Part shown: positions 8,636-17,563 of the stretch, piece by piece | Numbering within the stretch: the first letter of the stretch is position 1 | Layout: each line of letters starts with the position of its first letter | Assembly: GCA_024998565.1 (NCBI GenBank) | Contig: JACOEM010000002.1 | Span: 526,522-590,521, forward strand | Direction: 5' to 3' | Length of the DNA: 64,000 nt | From: Nitrospira sp. | Lineage (GTDB): Bacteria; Nitrospirota; Nitrospiria; Nitrospirales; Nitrospiraceae | Position numbers and translations under genes: made by a program | Notes under the pieces: generated by a model | What the model saw: the letters and a program-made list of their open reading frames with translations, nothing else | The model's database searches: none | What the model was told of the DNA's origin: nothing

Positions 8636-10099
8636 ATGCTGTTTAATTCACACGAGTTTCTGTTCCTATTCTTGCCGGCGACGGCGGCGATTTTCTTTCT
8701 GCTGGGTGGATTTGGTCGCCGTCAATTTTCAATAGCCTGGCTCGTCGCCGCGTCGGTGTTCTTTTATGGATACTGGAATGTTTCCTATGTTCCGTTACTG
8801 CTCTTCTCCGTGGTGTTCAATTACCTCCTGGGGGAAGCGTTAGACGCTGCCAAAAAGAAATGGATGTTGATAGGCGGCATACTGGTCAATCTTGGGCTGC
8901 TGGCATACTTCAAATATGCAACGTTCATTGTTGACAATCTGCGTTTTCTGCCGATAAGCGATCTACACGTTGTCCTACCCATAGGGATTTCATTTCTCAC
9001 GTTTGAACAGATCGCGTACCTCATAGACACCTATAGAGGCCAAACACCCCCAAGGGATTTTGTTCGTTACTGTTGGTTCATTACGTTTTTCCCGCGGCTT
9101 ATTGCCGGACCTATTGTCCGAGCTCGAGAAATCTTGCCGCAGTATGGAAAACGGTCATTTGGTTCTTTCAACACGACGTGGTTTGCTACTGGGGTGACGA
9201 TATTCGTTATCGGTTTATTCAAGAAAGTTATCTGTGCCGATCACGTCGGTTCGTATGCGACACACGTATTTCAGACTGCCGAAGGAGGGACGGCGATAAC
9301 GTTTTTTGAAGCCTGGGGGGGAGCGCTGGCGTTTACATGTCAGATCTATTTTGATTTTTCTGGTTATACCGATATGGCGATCGGGATTGCGCGCATGTTT
9401 GGCATTGTGCTGCCGCTCAATTTCGATTCCCCATACAAAGCTTTCAACATCATTGAGTTTTGGCGGCGTTGGCACATGACATTGTCGCGTTTTCTTCGAG
9501 ACTATCTCTATATATCCCTCGGGGGTGATCGCAAAGGAAAAGTTCGACGATACCTGAATTTAATGATCACCATGCTGGTTGCCGGTTTGTGGCACGGCGC
9601 AGGGTGGACGTTTGTTGCTTGGGGAGGGTTACACGGGCTCTACTTGTGTATCAATCATGGCTGGCGGGCAGTGCGAGCGAGGTTGGGGCATGATCTGAGC
9701 CGGACCACCTGGTGGGGGCGTGGAAGCGGGAGATTCGCGACCTTGGGCGCGGTTGTCGTGGCTTGGATTTTTTTTAGGGCCTCAAGTTTTCCCGGTGCAC
9801 TCAATATGTTGACCGGCATGGCGGGCATGAACGGGTTAGGGGGTACTTCCACGAGTCTCATGGGGTATTTCATTGCGCCGATTCTGTTACTGGTGTGTCT
9901 GGTTGCGCCTAATACCCAAGAATTAGTGGGCCAAATCGAAGATGAATCAATCGACCAGCCGAGCCATGTGAGGTCAGAATATAAACCCTGGTTCTTGTGG
10001 CAGCCCAATTTGAGCTGGTCGATAGTGATAGGGCTGATGTTTTACCTGGCAATTGTGTCGCTAACGGAAGAGAGCGAGTTTATCTATTTTAGATTTTAA
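8636..10099 (+). CDS. MBOAT-family membrane-bound O-acyltransferase (AlgI-like)
   Basis: 487 residues with about ten hydrophobic segments. The start 'MLFNSHEFLFLFLP' is the hallmark of AlgI/PatA-type polysaccharide O-acyltransferases. The catalytic histidine is H320 in 'LWHGAGWTFVAWGGLHG', and the preceding 'FWRRWHMTLSRFLRDYLYI' motif is intact. These proteins move acyl groups, usually acetyl, across the inner membrane for addition to a periplasmic glycan. The next gene, nine bases after the stop, encodes an AlgX/AlgJ-like protein, the usual partner that completes transfer. A small out-of-frame reading frame in the gap upstream was judged not to be a gene. Confidence 0.92.
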   Translation: MLFNSHEFLFLFLPATAAIFFLLGGFGRRQFSIAWLVAASVFFYGYWNVSYVPLLLFSVVFNYLLGEALDAAKKKWMLIGGILVNLGLLAYFKYATFIVDNLRFLPISDLHVVLPIGISFLTFEQIAYLIDTYRGQTPPRDFVRYCWFITFFPRLIAGPIVRAREILPQYGKRSFGSFNTTWFATGVTIFVIGLFKKVICADHVGSYATHVFQTAEGGTAITFFEAWGGALAFTCQIYFDFSGYTDMAIGIARMFGIVLPLNFDSPYKAFNIIEFWRRWHMTLSRFLRDYLYISLGGDRKGKVRRYLNLMITMLVAGLWHGAGWTFVAWGGLHGLYLCINHGWRAVRARLGHDLSRTTWWGRGSGRFATLGAVVVAWIFFRASSFPGALNMLTGMAGMNGLGGTSTSLMGYFIAPILLLVCLVAPNTQELVGQIEDESIDQPSHVRSEYKPWFLWQPNLSWSIVIGLMFYLAIVSLTEESEFIYFRF

Positions 10100-10108
10100 A
10101 GCGCCGTG

Positions 10109-11119
10109 ATGAAAGTGAGCCTGTTGAACAATACGAGCGAGAGCCAAGAGCACGGTTTGTATTTAGTCGGTCTGTTGCAGTGCGTGGTCTTTGTCTATTT
10201 GATCACGATGCTTTTTGTCCATACTCAGAAAATGGTGATTTTGGAACGTGATTATCCGATGTGGCTCAACGCAAAACGGGTTGCAAGTTCTGCTTCACCA
10301 AGTCGACAGGATCTTGTCGTCATCGGAGACTCGAGAGCCAAGGCTGGGTACATTCCCAATCTGGCTGACAAAAAATCGCTAAATCTGGCACTGACCGGCC
10401 AATCACCTATCGAGGGGTATTATCTTCTCTTGAATTATCTCAAGGGGCACCCAGCGCCGAAGAATCTGCTGTTGAGCTACGCGCCTTATCATCTCACCAT
10501 GGTCGATGTCTTTTGGGAAATGTCGGTCAAGTATGATTTTCTGAACTACAATGATTATCGAGAGGTTTGGGAAACTTCCCGTCGCCTAGAAGATAAGACT
10601 CTTGGCGAGAAGAGTCTGAGATGGCAATACTTCTTCCTGCCCAGCAAATACTGGGGAAGCGTGAGACACGCGGTGAAGGAGCGAAGGTGGAGAACCAACG
10701 ATGAGACGTATCGGACTGTCGTCAGTAGTAACGGGCATTTTTACTATGGGAAAAAATCCGGCTCAATCGATCTGAATGAAGAGGCAGAGCTGAAAAAATT
10801 TGCGACATCTCGCTTGTTGGACTCTTATCTCAATATGTTGATCGATCTTGCACAATCAAGAGATATCCAGGTGTTTTGGTATACGATGCCATTTAATCAT
10901 GAATCATGTAAGAACTTGCCGGAATCGTTCATCCGGGACTACGAAGCGTACCTCTCCGCTCTGGAGTCAAAAAAGGACATAAAGGTTATTCAGAAGATCT
11001 CATGCCTGCCCAACACACTGTTTGGTGATAAGAGTCACCTATACTTAGGCGCAGGTGCTAACACATTGGCGATTCTGAAAGCCGTGTTCGACGTTTCTGC
11101 GACAAGCCCCCTGTCGTAA
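10109..11119 (+). CDS. Membrane-anchored AlgX/AlgJ-like (SGNH-type) partner of the O-acyltransferase
   Basis: 336 residues. One transmembrane segment lies near the N-terminus (about residues 17-36) and the rest is probably periplasmic. 'VVIGDSRAKAG' (D74, S75) looks like the GDS block of SGNH hydrolases, and 'GDKSHLYLGAGA' near the end supplies a late Asp/His. The start is the ATG at 10109; a GTG directly before it is less likely. Its position after an MBOAT gene is the pattern of AlgI with AlgJ/AlgX. Family identity is from motifs and context only. Confidence 0.6.
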   Translation: MKVSLLNNTSESQEHGLYLVGLLQCVVFVYLITMLFVHTQKMVILERDYPMWLNAKRVASSASPSRQDLVVIGDSRAKAGYIPNLADKKSLNLALTGQSPIEGYYLLLNYLKGHPAPKNLLLSYAPYHLTMVDVFWEMSVKYDFLNYNDYREVWETSRRLEDKTLGEKSLRWQYFFLPSKYWGSVRHAVKERRWRTNDETYRTVVSSNGHFYYGKKSGSIDLNEEAELKKFATSRLLDSYLNMLIDLAQSRDIQVFWYTMPFNHESCKNLPESFIRDYEAYLSALESKKDIKVIQKISCLPNTLFGDKSHLYLGAGANTLAILKAVFDVSATSPLS

Positions 11120-11231
11120 GCCCATCTGAAACAGAGACCGTACCAGTACGACTCTGGCGCAAGAGCCACGAGAATCAGGAGATTCCCATGCGTCAGCCCA
11201 CGTTCATTGAAACACCCGGTGATGTGAGGCT

Positions 11232-12665
11232 ATGAGAGCCGGATTTGCCGAGCGGGATATCACACCTCCACGCGGTTTGGAAATGCCGGGGGGATCGCGG
11301 AGGGCATTTCACGAGGGAGCGGTTCATGATCCGTGCAAGGTGCGTGCGACGGTATTCGATGATGGCACCGAGCAGGTTGCCCTGGTCAGCGTCGATGCGG
11401 TCATCGTTCCTCAGACACTGGTGCAATCGGTCCGGGAGCAAATAAAGATTCGTTACGGTATTCATCCCTCCTCGGTGATGATCGCTGCCACCCATTCCCA
11501 CAGCGCGGGTCCGCTGGGATTCTATGAGCGTGGCCGATTCGATCATGCACCAGAATGGATTCAGCGGCTAGCCTACGAGCAATCGCCCTGCGCCGACACC
11601 GGCTACATCAGGCATGTGAGCGAGCAGATCGTATCGGCGGTGTCAGAGGCATGGGCCATTCGGATGGAAGTCCAGTGCGGGGTGGCGAAAGGGTGCGAAA
11701 CCAAGGCGGCCTTCACTCGCAGATTCCGCATGCGAAACGGACTCACCTATACGTTTCCGGGCCAGGGAAACCCCGATATCATTTCGCAAGCGGGTCCGAT
11801 CGACCCGGATGTGGGCGTTTTAGGAGTATGGGACCATGAGGGGCGTCTCCTGGGCTGTATCGTCAATTATGCCTGCCATCTGACGAGCAAGCCCGGCGGT
11901 ACCTCTGCAGATTGGGTTTACTATCTTGAACAGGTCATCCGTGCGGGTCTTGGCTCCGATGTCGTGGTTCTGTTCCTGAACGGCGCCTGTGGCGACATTA
12001 CCCCTGTTGATACGCTGGGGCGATATCAGAATCAGATCGGTGAGAAGTGGGCTCGGCGCATCGGCGCGCGCGTAGGGGCTGAAGCGATCAAAGCTCTCCT
12101 GGATGCAGTCCCGGGCGCAATGGCGCCGGTGTGCGCTCGGGTGACGCAGCTGAACATTCCTCGGCGTCGACCGAGTTCGGAAAGAGTCGAACAAGCCGGC
12201 CTGCTCCTGATGGACGGCAGTTCCCGGGAGGGAACGTCTGAAAGGTTTTTTGCGAGAGAAATAGTGCTGCTAGACGCCATCTTAGCGCAAGAACCTGAAG
12301 CCGGCGTGGAAGTCCAAGCAATCCAGATCGGTCCGGCTGTGCTGCTTGCCTGTCCAGGAGAACTCTTCTGTGAATTGGGGCTGAAGCTGAAAGCTTCCAA
12401 TCAGTTTGCATTTGTGTTTCCCGTCTCACTCGCCAACGGCTTTTGCGGGTATCTGCCTACCATTGAGGCGATGAGCGCCACCGGCGGTGGTTATGAAACA
12501 CGATTGACGAGTCATTCCAACCTTGAAATTGGGGCGGGTGACATAATCGTCCAAACCCTCGCGGAAATGGCTGCTGATTTGACTCCTGGTTCTATGCCGG
12601 AGCCTCCCTGTCCGCCTGGTTTCACAAGCGCCTGGAGCTTCGGCAACGTGCCGGCCGAATGCTGA
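11232..12665 (+). CDS. Neutral/alkaline ceramidase-like amidohydrolase
   Basis: 477 residues that resemble the N-terminal catalytic domain of neutral/alkaline non-lysosomal ceramidases: the opening 'AGFAERDITPP', 'VALVSVDAVIVP', 'MIAATHSHSAGP' with zinc-ligand histidines, and 'FLNGACGDITP'. In this family a zinc-activated water cleaves an N-acyl bond. Known bacterial ceramidases are secreted, but this one has no signal peptide: the catalytic domain begins about five residues from the start. A cytoplasmic amidase acting on an N-acylated sugar or lipid precursor is therefore possible. It follows the acyltransferase pair and precedes a CocE-type hydrolase, so this may be an acyl-editing block. 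Confidence 0.75.
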   Translation: MRAGFAERDITPPRGLEMPGGSRRAFHEGAVHDPCKVRATVFDDGTEQVALVSVDAVIVPQTLVQSVREQIKIRYGIHPSSVMIAATHSHSAGPLGFYERGRFDHAPEWIQRLAYEQSPCADTGYIRHVSEQIVSAVSEAWAIRMEVQCGVAKGCETKAAFTRRFRMRNGLTYTFPGQGNPDIISQAGPIDPDVGVLGVWDHEGRLLGCIVNYACHLTSKPGGTSADWVYYLEQVIRAGLGSDVVVLFLNGACGDITPVDTLGRYQNQIGEKWARRIGARVGAEAIKALLDAVPGAMAPVCARVTQLNIPRRRPSSERVEQAGLLLMDGSSREGTSERFFAREIVLLDAILAQEPEAGVEVQAIQIGPAVLLACPGELFCELGLKLKASNQFAFVFPVSLANGFCGYLPTIEAMSATGGGYETRLTSHSNLEIGAGDIIVQTLAEMAADLTPGSMPEPPCPPGFTSAWSFGNVPAEC

Positions 12666-12757
12666 CACCTTTCTACAAAGCTGGATCACGTCGTGAAATC
12701 CATTGAGGGAGCGCCAATTATCAAGGATAGGCTTCCGGCGATTCATTGAGGTGTGAG

Positions 12758-14566
12758 GTGCGAATCAGTGTGGTGAGCGGCATCGTGCTGGGACTGGTGC
12801 TCGGAGCGGCCTGCATCGGCTTGTATGCGTGGCGGCACCAAGGCACGTCAGATTTTGTGACCGACCTCATCATGGTGCCGATGCGCGACGGAGTGAAATT
12901 GCAAACGGTTGTCTGGCGGCCGATCGGGGAGGGGCGTTATCCGGTGGTCTTGAGCCGTGGATACAATACGACGGGACCAGCCCTCGCTAAACCCTTTGTC
13001 GATGCAGGGTATGCCTATGTCGGGCAAGCAACCCGTGGGCATGCAGGCTCGGAAGGGGAGCATGGTGTTGCCGACCGCTTCTTTGCCGACGCACGTGACG
13101 GATACGATACGTTGACCTGGGTCAGCGAGCAACCATGGTCCGATGGACAGATTGCCATGTACGGCAAGTCCTACTGGGCTGGGACACAGTGGCTGGTCGC
13201 GGTCGAACAGCATCCTAATCTGAAGGCCATTATCCCGCAAGTGATGAATGCCGACGTCTGGCAATGCGGCTACCGGTGTAATGGGGCGTTATCCTTGGCG
13301 TTAGCGGCCGGAGGCAGAGCCTATAGCAAAGACAGTATGGCCGAGATTACCGCCCTCGGCTTGCAGAATTTCTTTCGTCATCTCCCGCTCATTACGCTGG
13401 ACAAGCGGGTCGGTGGTACACGCCTTCGTGGCGCCCATGAACTGTGGGAGCAGTATGTGAGCCATTCCACGTTCGATGAGTATTGGCAAACAATCACCAT
13501 TCGCGGAGATGGACAAGACGGCAAATATCGAAAGATCAACATTCCCGTCTACCTTATGGGCGGATGGTACGACTACTATGCGGGGGCCGCGTTTACTAGC
13601 TATCAACAGCTGAGGAAGGCCGATCCCACGAGGGATGTGCGGATCGTCGTCAATCCCTCGGATCATTTGAATCGCGTGGTGAGCGGCCGGGAGTTCGGGG
13701 ACCATGCCGGTAAGAACGAAATCGCTCTTGCCACCAGATGGTTGGATTACGTGATGCGTGGGGGCGACAACGGAGTGGGAGCCGAACTTCCGGTCAAAAT
13801 CTTCGTCATGGGCATCAACGAGTGGAGATATGAGCGAGAGTGGCCCCTGGCGCGGACCCGGTATACAAAGTATTACTTTCATGCCCCGGACGGAACACGT
13901 CTTGGGACACTCGACACGCACCTCCCGGGCAACGAGCCACCGTCCCTCTATAAGTATGATCCTGATGACCCGGTTCCGACATTAGGTGGGAACCACTCCG
14001 TCATCGATGGCGAGTTGGCGTCGATCATCCGGGCTGGTACGGTGGACCAGCGACCCAATGAAGAGCGATCCGACGTATTGGTTTGGTCCAGTGCGCCCCT
14101 CGCGCAACCGATGGAGGTGACCGGGCCGATTGTGGTCAAGTTGTTTGCATCATCCTCGGCACCCGATACCGACTTTGTTGCCAGATTGATCGATGTGTAT
14201 CCGGATGGGACCGCCTATAATCTGACCGAAGGAATTCTTCGCGCGCGTTTTCACCGCTCCATTTATGGGGAGCCGGAGCTCCTGGTGCCGGGGACCATCT
14301 ACGAATTTACAGTCACACTGCAACCGACGAGCAATGTCTTCCTGGCAGGGCATCAAATCCGGCTCCATGTCACCAGCAGCAATTTTCCTCTCTGGGACCG
14401 AAACCCCAATACCGGGCACCCTCAAGGGATGGATGCCGAGATACAGCCTGCTACGCAACGGATCTATCATGATCGCGAGCATCCTTCGCACCTGGTATTG
14501 CCCGTGATTCCCGCCTCAACAGATTCGACCGCTATCCGACTGACTGGTGCAATGGAGGTGGGCTGA
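12758..14566 (+). CDS. CocE/NonD-family serine hydrolase (X-Pro dipeptidyl-peptidase S15 type), membrane-anchored
   Basis: About 602 residues. The N-terminal segment is a single hydrophobic stretch, a signal anchor, so the enzyme probably faces the periplasm. The nucleophile is S138 in 'MYGKSYWAGTQ', the family's GxSYxG-like elbow; a histidine in 'NPSDHLNR' fits the catalytic base. The C-terminal 250 residues are the jelly-roll domain of S15/CocE enzymes. The GTG at 12758 is preferred because GAGGTGTGAG precedes it; a TTG lies 12 bases upstream. Family members hydrolyse esters or N-acyl bonds (cocaine esterase, glutaryl-acylase). A role in deacylating the glycan or its lipid carrier is inference from context. 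Confidence 0.82.
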   Translation: MRISVVSGIVLGLVLGAACIGLYAWRHQGTSDFVTDLIMVPMRDGVKLQTVVWRPIGEGRYPVVLSRGYNTTGPALAKPFVDAGYAYVGQATRGHAGSEGEHGVADRFFADARDGYDTLTWVSEQPWSDGQIAMYGKSYWAGTQWLVAVEQHPNLKAIIPQVMNADVWQCGYRCNGALSLALAAGGRAYSKDSMAEITALGLQNFFRHLPLITLDKRVGGTRLRGAHELWEQYVSHSTFDEYWQTITIRGDGQDGKYRKINIPVYLMGGWYDYYAGAAFTSYQQLRKADPTRDVRIVVNPSDHLNRVVSGREFGDHAGKNEIALATRWLDYVMRGGDNGVGAELPVKIFVMGINEWRYEREWPLARTRYTKYYFHAPDGTRLGTLDTHLPGNEPPSLYKYDPDDPVPTLGGNHSVIDGELASIIRAGTVDQRPNEERSDVLVWSSAPLAQPMEVTGPIVVKLFASSSAPDTDFVARLIDVYPDGTAYNLTEGILRARFHRSIYGEPELLVPGTIYEFTVTLQPTSNVFLAGHQIRLHVTSSNFPLWDRNPNTGHPQGMDAEIQPATQRIYHDREHPSHLVLPVIPASTDSTAIRLTGAMEVG

Positions 14567-14571
14567 CCATC

Positions 14572-15444
14572 ATGGCGTTTGAAATGATGAAACGATCAGA
14601 CTTGTATGAGCGTATTGTTCGACCCCTCGTCTGGGCGCCCATTTTTGCGCACCGCCGGTATCAAGAGATGAAGCGCGCACGGTTGTTCGAGAGGCTGGCC
14701 ATCGAGGACGGCAAGCTGCTGGCCCATGTTCGCGCTCAAAAGGAGCATGAGTACCTAGGAGAGCGGTCGCCGCTCGTCAGCATCACCACGCCGACATACA
14801 ATCGAGGGCAATTGGTGGCGGAGAGCACCATGCCGGCCGTCCTAGCTCAGACCTACGCGAATTTTGAATGGTTGATCGTGGGCGACCACTGCACCGACGA
14901 CACCGTGGAACGCATGGCGGCGGTGAAGGATCCGCGAGTATCTTTTTGCAACCTCCCGACGCGTCCTCAGTATCCGAAGAACAAACGGAAGCGGTGGATG
15001 ATCGTGGGCACCAAGGCGAACAACCTCGCGCATCAGATGGCCAAGGGCTCATGGATCTCGCACCTCGATGACGACGATGTGTATACACCGGATCACATAG
15101 AACAACTGTTGGCATGTGCACTGGCCGGGAATCTTGAGTTTGTATGGGGCCGGTCCCGGGTCGAACTCCGGCCCGGTGAATGGGAGGAACGGGGTGCGGC
15201 TTGCAGCGCGGACGGAAAGGCTCCGGGATATGTATCCCATTCCACCGTGTTGTATCGGAAGTACCTCGACCAGGTCTTTCCCTATGATCCGCACACCCCC
15301 CTCAAACTCAACATGGGAGGCGACGCATTCCGGTGGAGACGAATGGTCAACGCCGGTGTCCGCGTCGGCTTCGTGGACCGTGTTGTGACATTTATTCCGC
15401 TTCGTCCGGGAGAGGCAGTTCGTACCATTTCGCTGCTCGACTGA
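14572..15444 (+). CDS. Glycosyltransferase family 2
   Basis: 290 residues. The GT-A fold start 'VSITTPTYNRGQLV' lies near residue 65, and the metal-binding aspartates are D166-D169 ('HLDDDDVYTP'). The first 60 residues are basic and amphipathic and may attach the enzyme to the inner membrane. Family 2 enzymes are inverting transferases that build polysaccharide repeat units. It starts five bases after the CocE gene and precedes nonulosonate module A. Confidence 0.85.
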   Translation: MAFEMMKRSDLYERIVRPLVWAPIFAHRRYQEMKRARLFERLAIEDGKLLAHVRAQKEHEYLGERSPLVSITTPTYNRGQLVAESTMPAVLAQTYANFEWLIVGDHCTDDTVERMAAVKDPRVSFCNLPTRPQYPKNKRKRWMIVGTKANNLAHQMAKGSWISHLDDDDVYTPDHIEQLLACALAGNLEFVWGRSRVELRPGEWEERGAACSADGKAPGYVSHSTVLYRKYLDQVFPYDPHTPLKLNMGGDAFRWRRMVNAGVRVGFVDRVVTFIPLRPGEAVRTISLLD

Positions 15445-15535
15445 CCGGACTGAAGTCTCGCCAGGATCTTTCCACGCGCTTGCTTCGAGAGACGATTTCG
15501 CCGGCGTTCGCCGGTCGGACCAAAAGGACCGCTTC

Positions 15536-16555
15536 TTGGCAATTATGACTCACCCTTGTCTCATTATCGGTGAAGTGGGGCAAGCCCACGACGGAAGCCT
15601 GGGGTTGGCCCATGCCTATATCGACGCGATTGCCAATGCGGGGGCCGACGCGGTCAAGTTCCAGACGCATATTGCGCAAGCAGAGAGCACGCCGGGTGAG
15701 CCCTGGCGGGTGAAGTTCAGTCGCCAGGATGCCACGCGCTACGACTATTGGCGACGCATGGAGTTCTCAGAAGAACAATGGCAGGGTCTTCGCGCCCATG
15801 CTGCGGATCGTAGGTTGAAGTTCATCAGTTCACCGTTTTCACTGCCTGCCGCTCAGATGTTGCAACGTGTAGGGTTGGATGGGTGGAAGGTCGCATCAGG
15901 GGAGATTACCAACCGCCCGCTGCTTGAGTTCATAGTCGCATCCGGCATCCCGATCCTGCTATCGACGGGCATGAGTGCTCTGTCGGAAATCGACGAGGTC
16001 GTCGGGTTTTTGCAGACACATCAGGCGCCTACCACCCTGCTTCAATGCACAACGGCGTATCCCTGCCCACCGGAAAAGATCGGCCTGAATCTTATTCCGA
16101 TGTACCGCGCCCGTTACCGGTGCAACGTCGGACTGTCGGACCATTCGGGGACTATCTATGCCGGCCTGGCAGCAGCAGCAATCGGGATCGAAGCACTCGA
16201 AGTCCACGTGACCATGAGTCGAGAGATGCCTGGGCCGGACGTGCCGGCGAGTGTGACCGCCGATGAGCTCCATCGGCTCGTCGAGGGGATCCGGTTCATT
16301 GAGAAGATCCGAAATCACCCTGTCGATAAGGATCAATTGTCGGAAGAAATGCGACCGCTTAGGCGCCTCTTTACCAAAAGTGTCGTGGCGATGTCGGACC
16401 TTCCTGCGGGAACGATTCTTTCATCCGAACATCTGACCTTCAAGAAACCTGGGACAGGGATTGCCGTCGAACGAGTCGGAGAGATTCTTGGGCGCAAGCT
16501 GCGACGGACGGTACCGGCAGATACGTTACTTTCGCAGGATGATTTCGAGCCATGA
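15536..16555 (+). CDS. N-acetylneuraminate / nonulosonate synthase family, with C-terminal SAF domain (module A)
   Basis: 339 residues. The TIM-barrel part shows 'GEVGQAHDG', 'GADAVKFQTH', 'WKVASGEITN', 'LSTGMSAL', 'TTAYPCP' and 'GLSDHSG', the set of NeuB-type synthases that condense phosphoenolpyruvate with an N-acyl-mannosamine-type sugar. Residues from about 280 on form the antifreeze-like SAF domain of full-length NeuB/LegI/PseI proteins. The TTG at 15536 has AAAAGGA seven bases upstream; an ATG lies at 15545. The gene overlaps the next one by four bases (ATGA). With NeuC and NeuA genes nearby it forms a legionaminic- or sialic-type pathway; the exact sugar cannot be read from sequence. 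Confidence 0.88.
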   Translation: MAIMTHPCLIIGEVGQAHDGSLGLAHAYIDAIANAGADAVKFQTHIAQAESTPGEPWRVKFSRQDATRYDYWRRMEFSEEQWQGLRAHAADRRLKFISSPFSLPAAQMLQRVGLDGWKVASGEITNRPLLEFIVASGIPILLSTGMSALSEIDEVVGFLQTHQAPTTLLQCTTAYPCPPEKIGLNLIPMYRARYRCNVGLSDHSGTIYAGLAAAAIGIEALEVHVTMSREMPGPDVPASVTADELHRLVEGIRFIEKIRNHPVDKDQLSEEMRPLRRLFTKSVVAMSDLPAGTILSSEHLTFKKPGTGIAVERVGEILGRKLRRTVPADTLLSQDDFEP

Positions 16556-17541
16556 GCACCCCTGTTCTCGCTGTCACGCCCGGACAGTATCGTATTCTCA
16601 ACCTCGAGCCGGAAGGGTACTGCGGAGAAGCACGTGCGGTCCTGGGGCGGTTAGGCGAGATCAACGACGGGCCGCTGTGTCGGCGCGAACTGCTGGAGCG
16701 TCTCTCAGCCTACGACATTCTGATCGTCCGGCTACGCCACCAGATCGATCGGGAAGTATTCGAAGCGGGAAAAAATCTGAAAGCTATCGTGTCGGCGACA
16801 ACCGGTCTCGACCATATCGATCTCGAGACGGCAGAGGCACGGAATGTTCCTGTCCTTAGCCTGAAAGGCGAACAGACCTTTCTGAGCAGCATCACCGCTA
16901 CGGCTGAACACACGTGGGGATTGTTGCTTGCCCTTATGCGACGGATTCCTGAAGCGATCGATTCAGTGCAGGCCGGACAATGGAATCGAGATGCTTTGAA
17001 GGGGCGCGATCTGGAGGGAAAACGGCTCGGCATCGTCGGGTTCGGGCGGTTAGGCAGGCAGGTCGCGACCTACGGATCGGCCTTCCGGATGCGTGTCGCC
17101 GCATACGACCCCTTCATCGAAACCTGGCAGACGGCGGTTCTGCGTAAACCTTCTTTGCCCGAGTTGCTCGCAGACAGCGATGTTTTGACCATTCATGTCA
17201 ATCTTCATCCGGGCGCCGTGAATCTAATCGGCCGAGCGGAATTGGCTGCACTTCCCGGAGGCGCTGTGCTGGTGAACACGTCGCGAGGGCAGATCTTAGA
17301 TGAAGCGGCCCTGCTTGATGCCCTCGTGTCCGGACGGCTCAGAGGCGCGGCGCTCGACGTGCTTGCGGATGAACGCCGTCACGACATCCGTTCGAACAAT
17401 CCGCTCCTGACCTACGCGAAGCATCACCACAACTTGCTGATTACTCCTCACATCGGAGGAGCGACTCATGAAGCCATGTGTAAAACGGAAGTGTTCATGG
17501 CTCATAAATTGACTCAATTCCTCCACAACTTCCCGGCCTAA
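16552..17541 (+). CDS. D-isomer-specific 2-hydroxyacid dehydrogenase
   Basis: 329 residues. The Rossmann motif is 'GIVGFGRLGRQVA'; the catalytic arginine lies in 'NTSRGQILDEAALL' and the catalytic histidine in 'PHIGGATHEA'. The family reversibly reduces 2-keto acids to D-2-hydroxyacids with NAD(P)H. It lies between a nonulosonate synthase and the hydrolysing epimerase and is translationally coupled to the former, so it probably acts in that pathway. Nonulosonates are 2-keto acids, so the product, a precursor or a side chain could be the substrate (inference). A stand-alone serine-pathway role is less likely here. Confidence 0.85.
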   Translation: MSTPVLAVTPGQYRILNLEPEGYCGEARAVLGRLGEINDGPLCRRELLERLSAYDILIVRLRHQIDREVFEAGKNLKAIVSATTGLDHIDLETAEARNVPVLSLKGEQTFLSSITATAEHTWGLLLALMRRIPEAIDSVQAGQWNRDALKGRDLEGKRLGIVGFGRLGRQVATYGSAFRMRVAAYDPFIETWQTAVLRKPSLPELLADSDVLTIHVNLHPGAVNLIGRAELAALPGGAVLVNTSRGQILDEAALLDALVSGRLRGAALDVLADERRHDIRSNNPLLTYAKHHHNLLITPHIGGATHEAMCKTEVFMAHKLTQFLHNFPA

Positions 17542-17563
17542 CGGAAACCGGATCGGAGTCATT

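Noticed and set aside
7654-8637. 327-codon minus-strand reading frame opposite the aminotransferase
   Set aside because: The plus-strand gene has an intact PLP site and a strong ribosome site; the reverse frame has no motif.
8422-8646. Small reading frame before the MBOAT gene
   Set aside because: It begins with a poor start, has no domain and overlaps the MBOAT start; the gap is better explained as a leader region.
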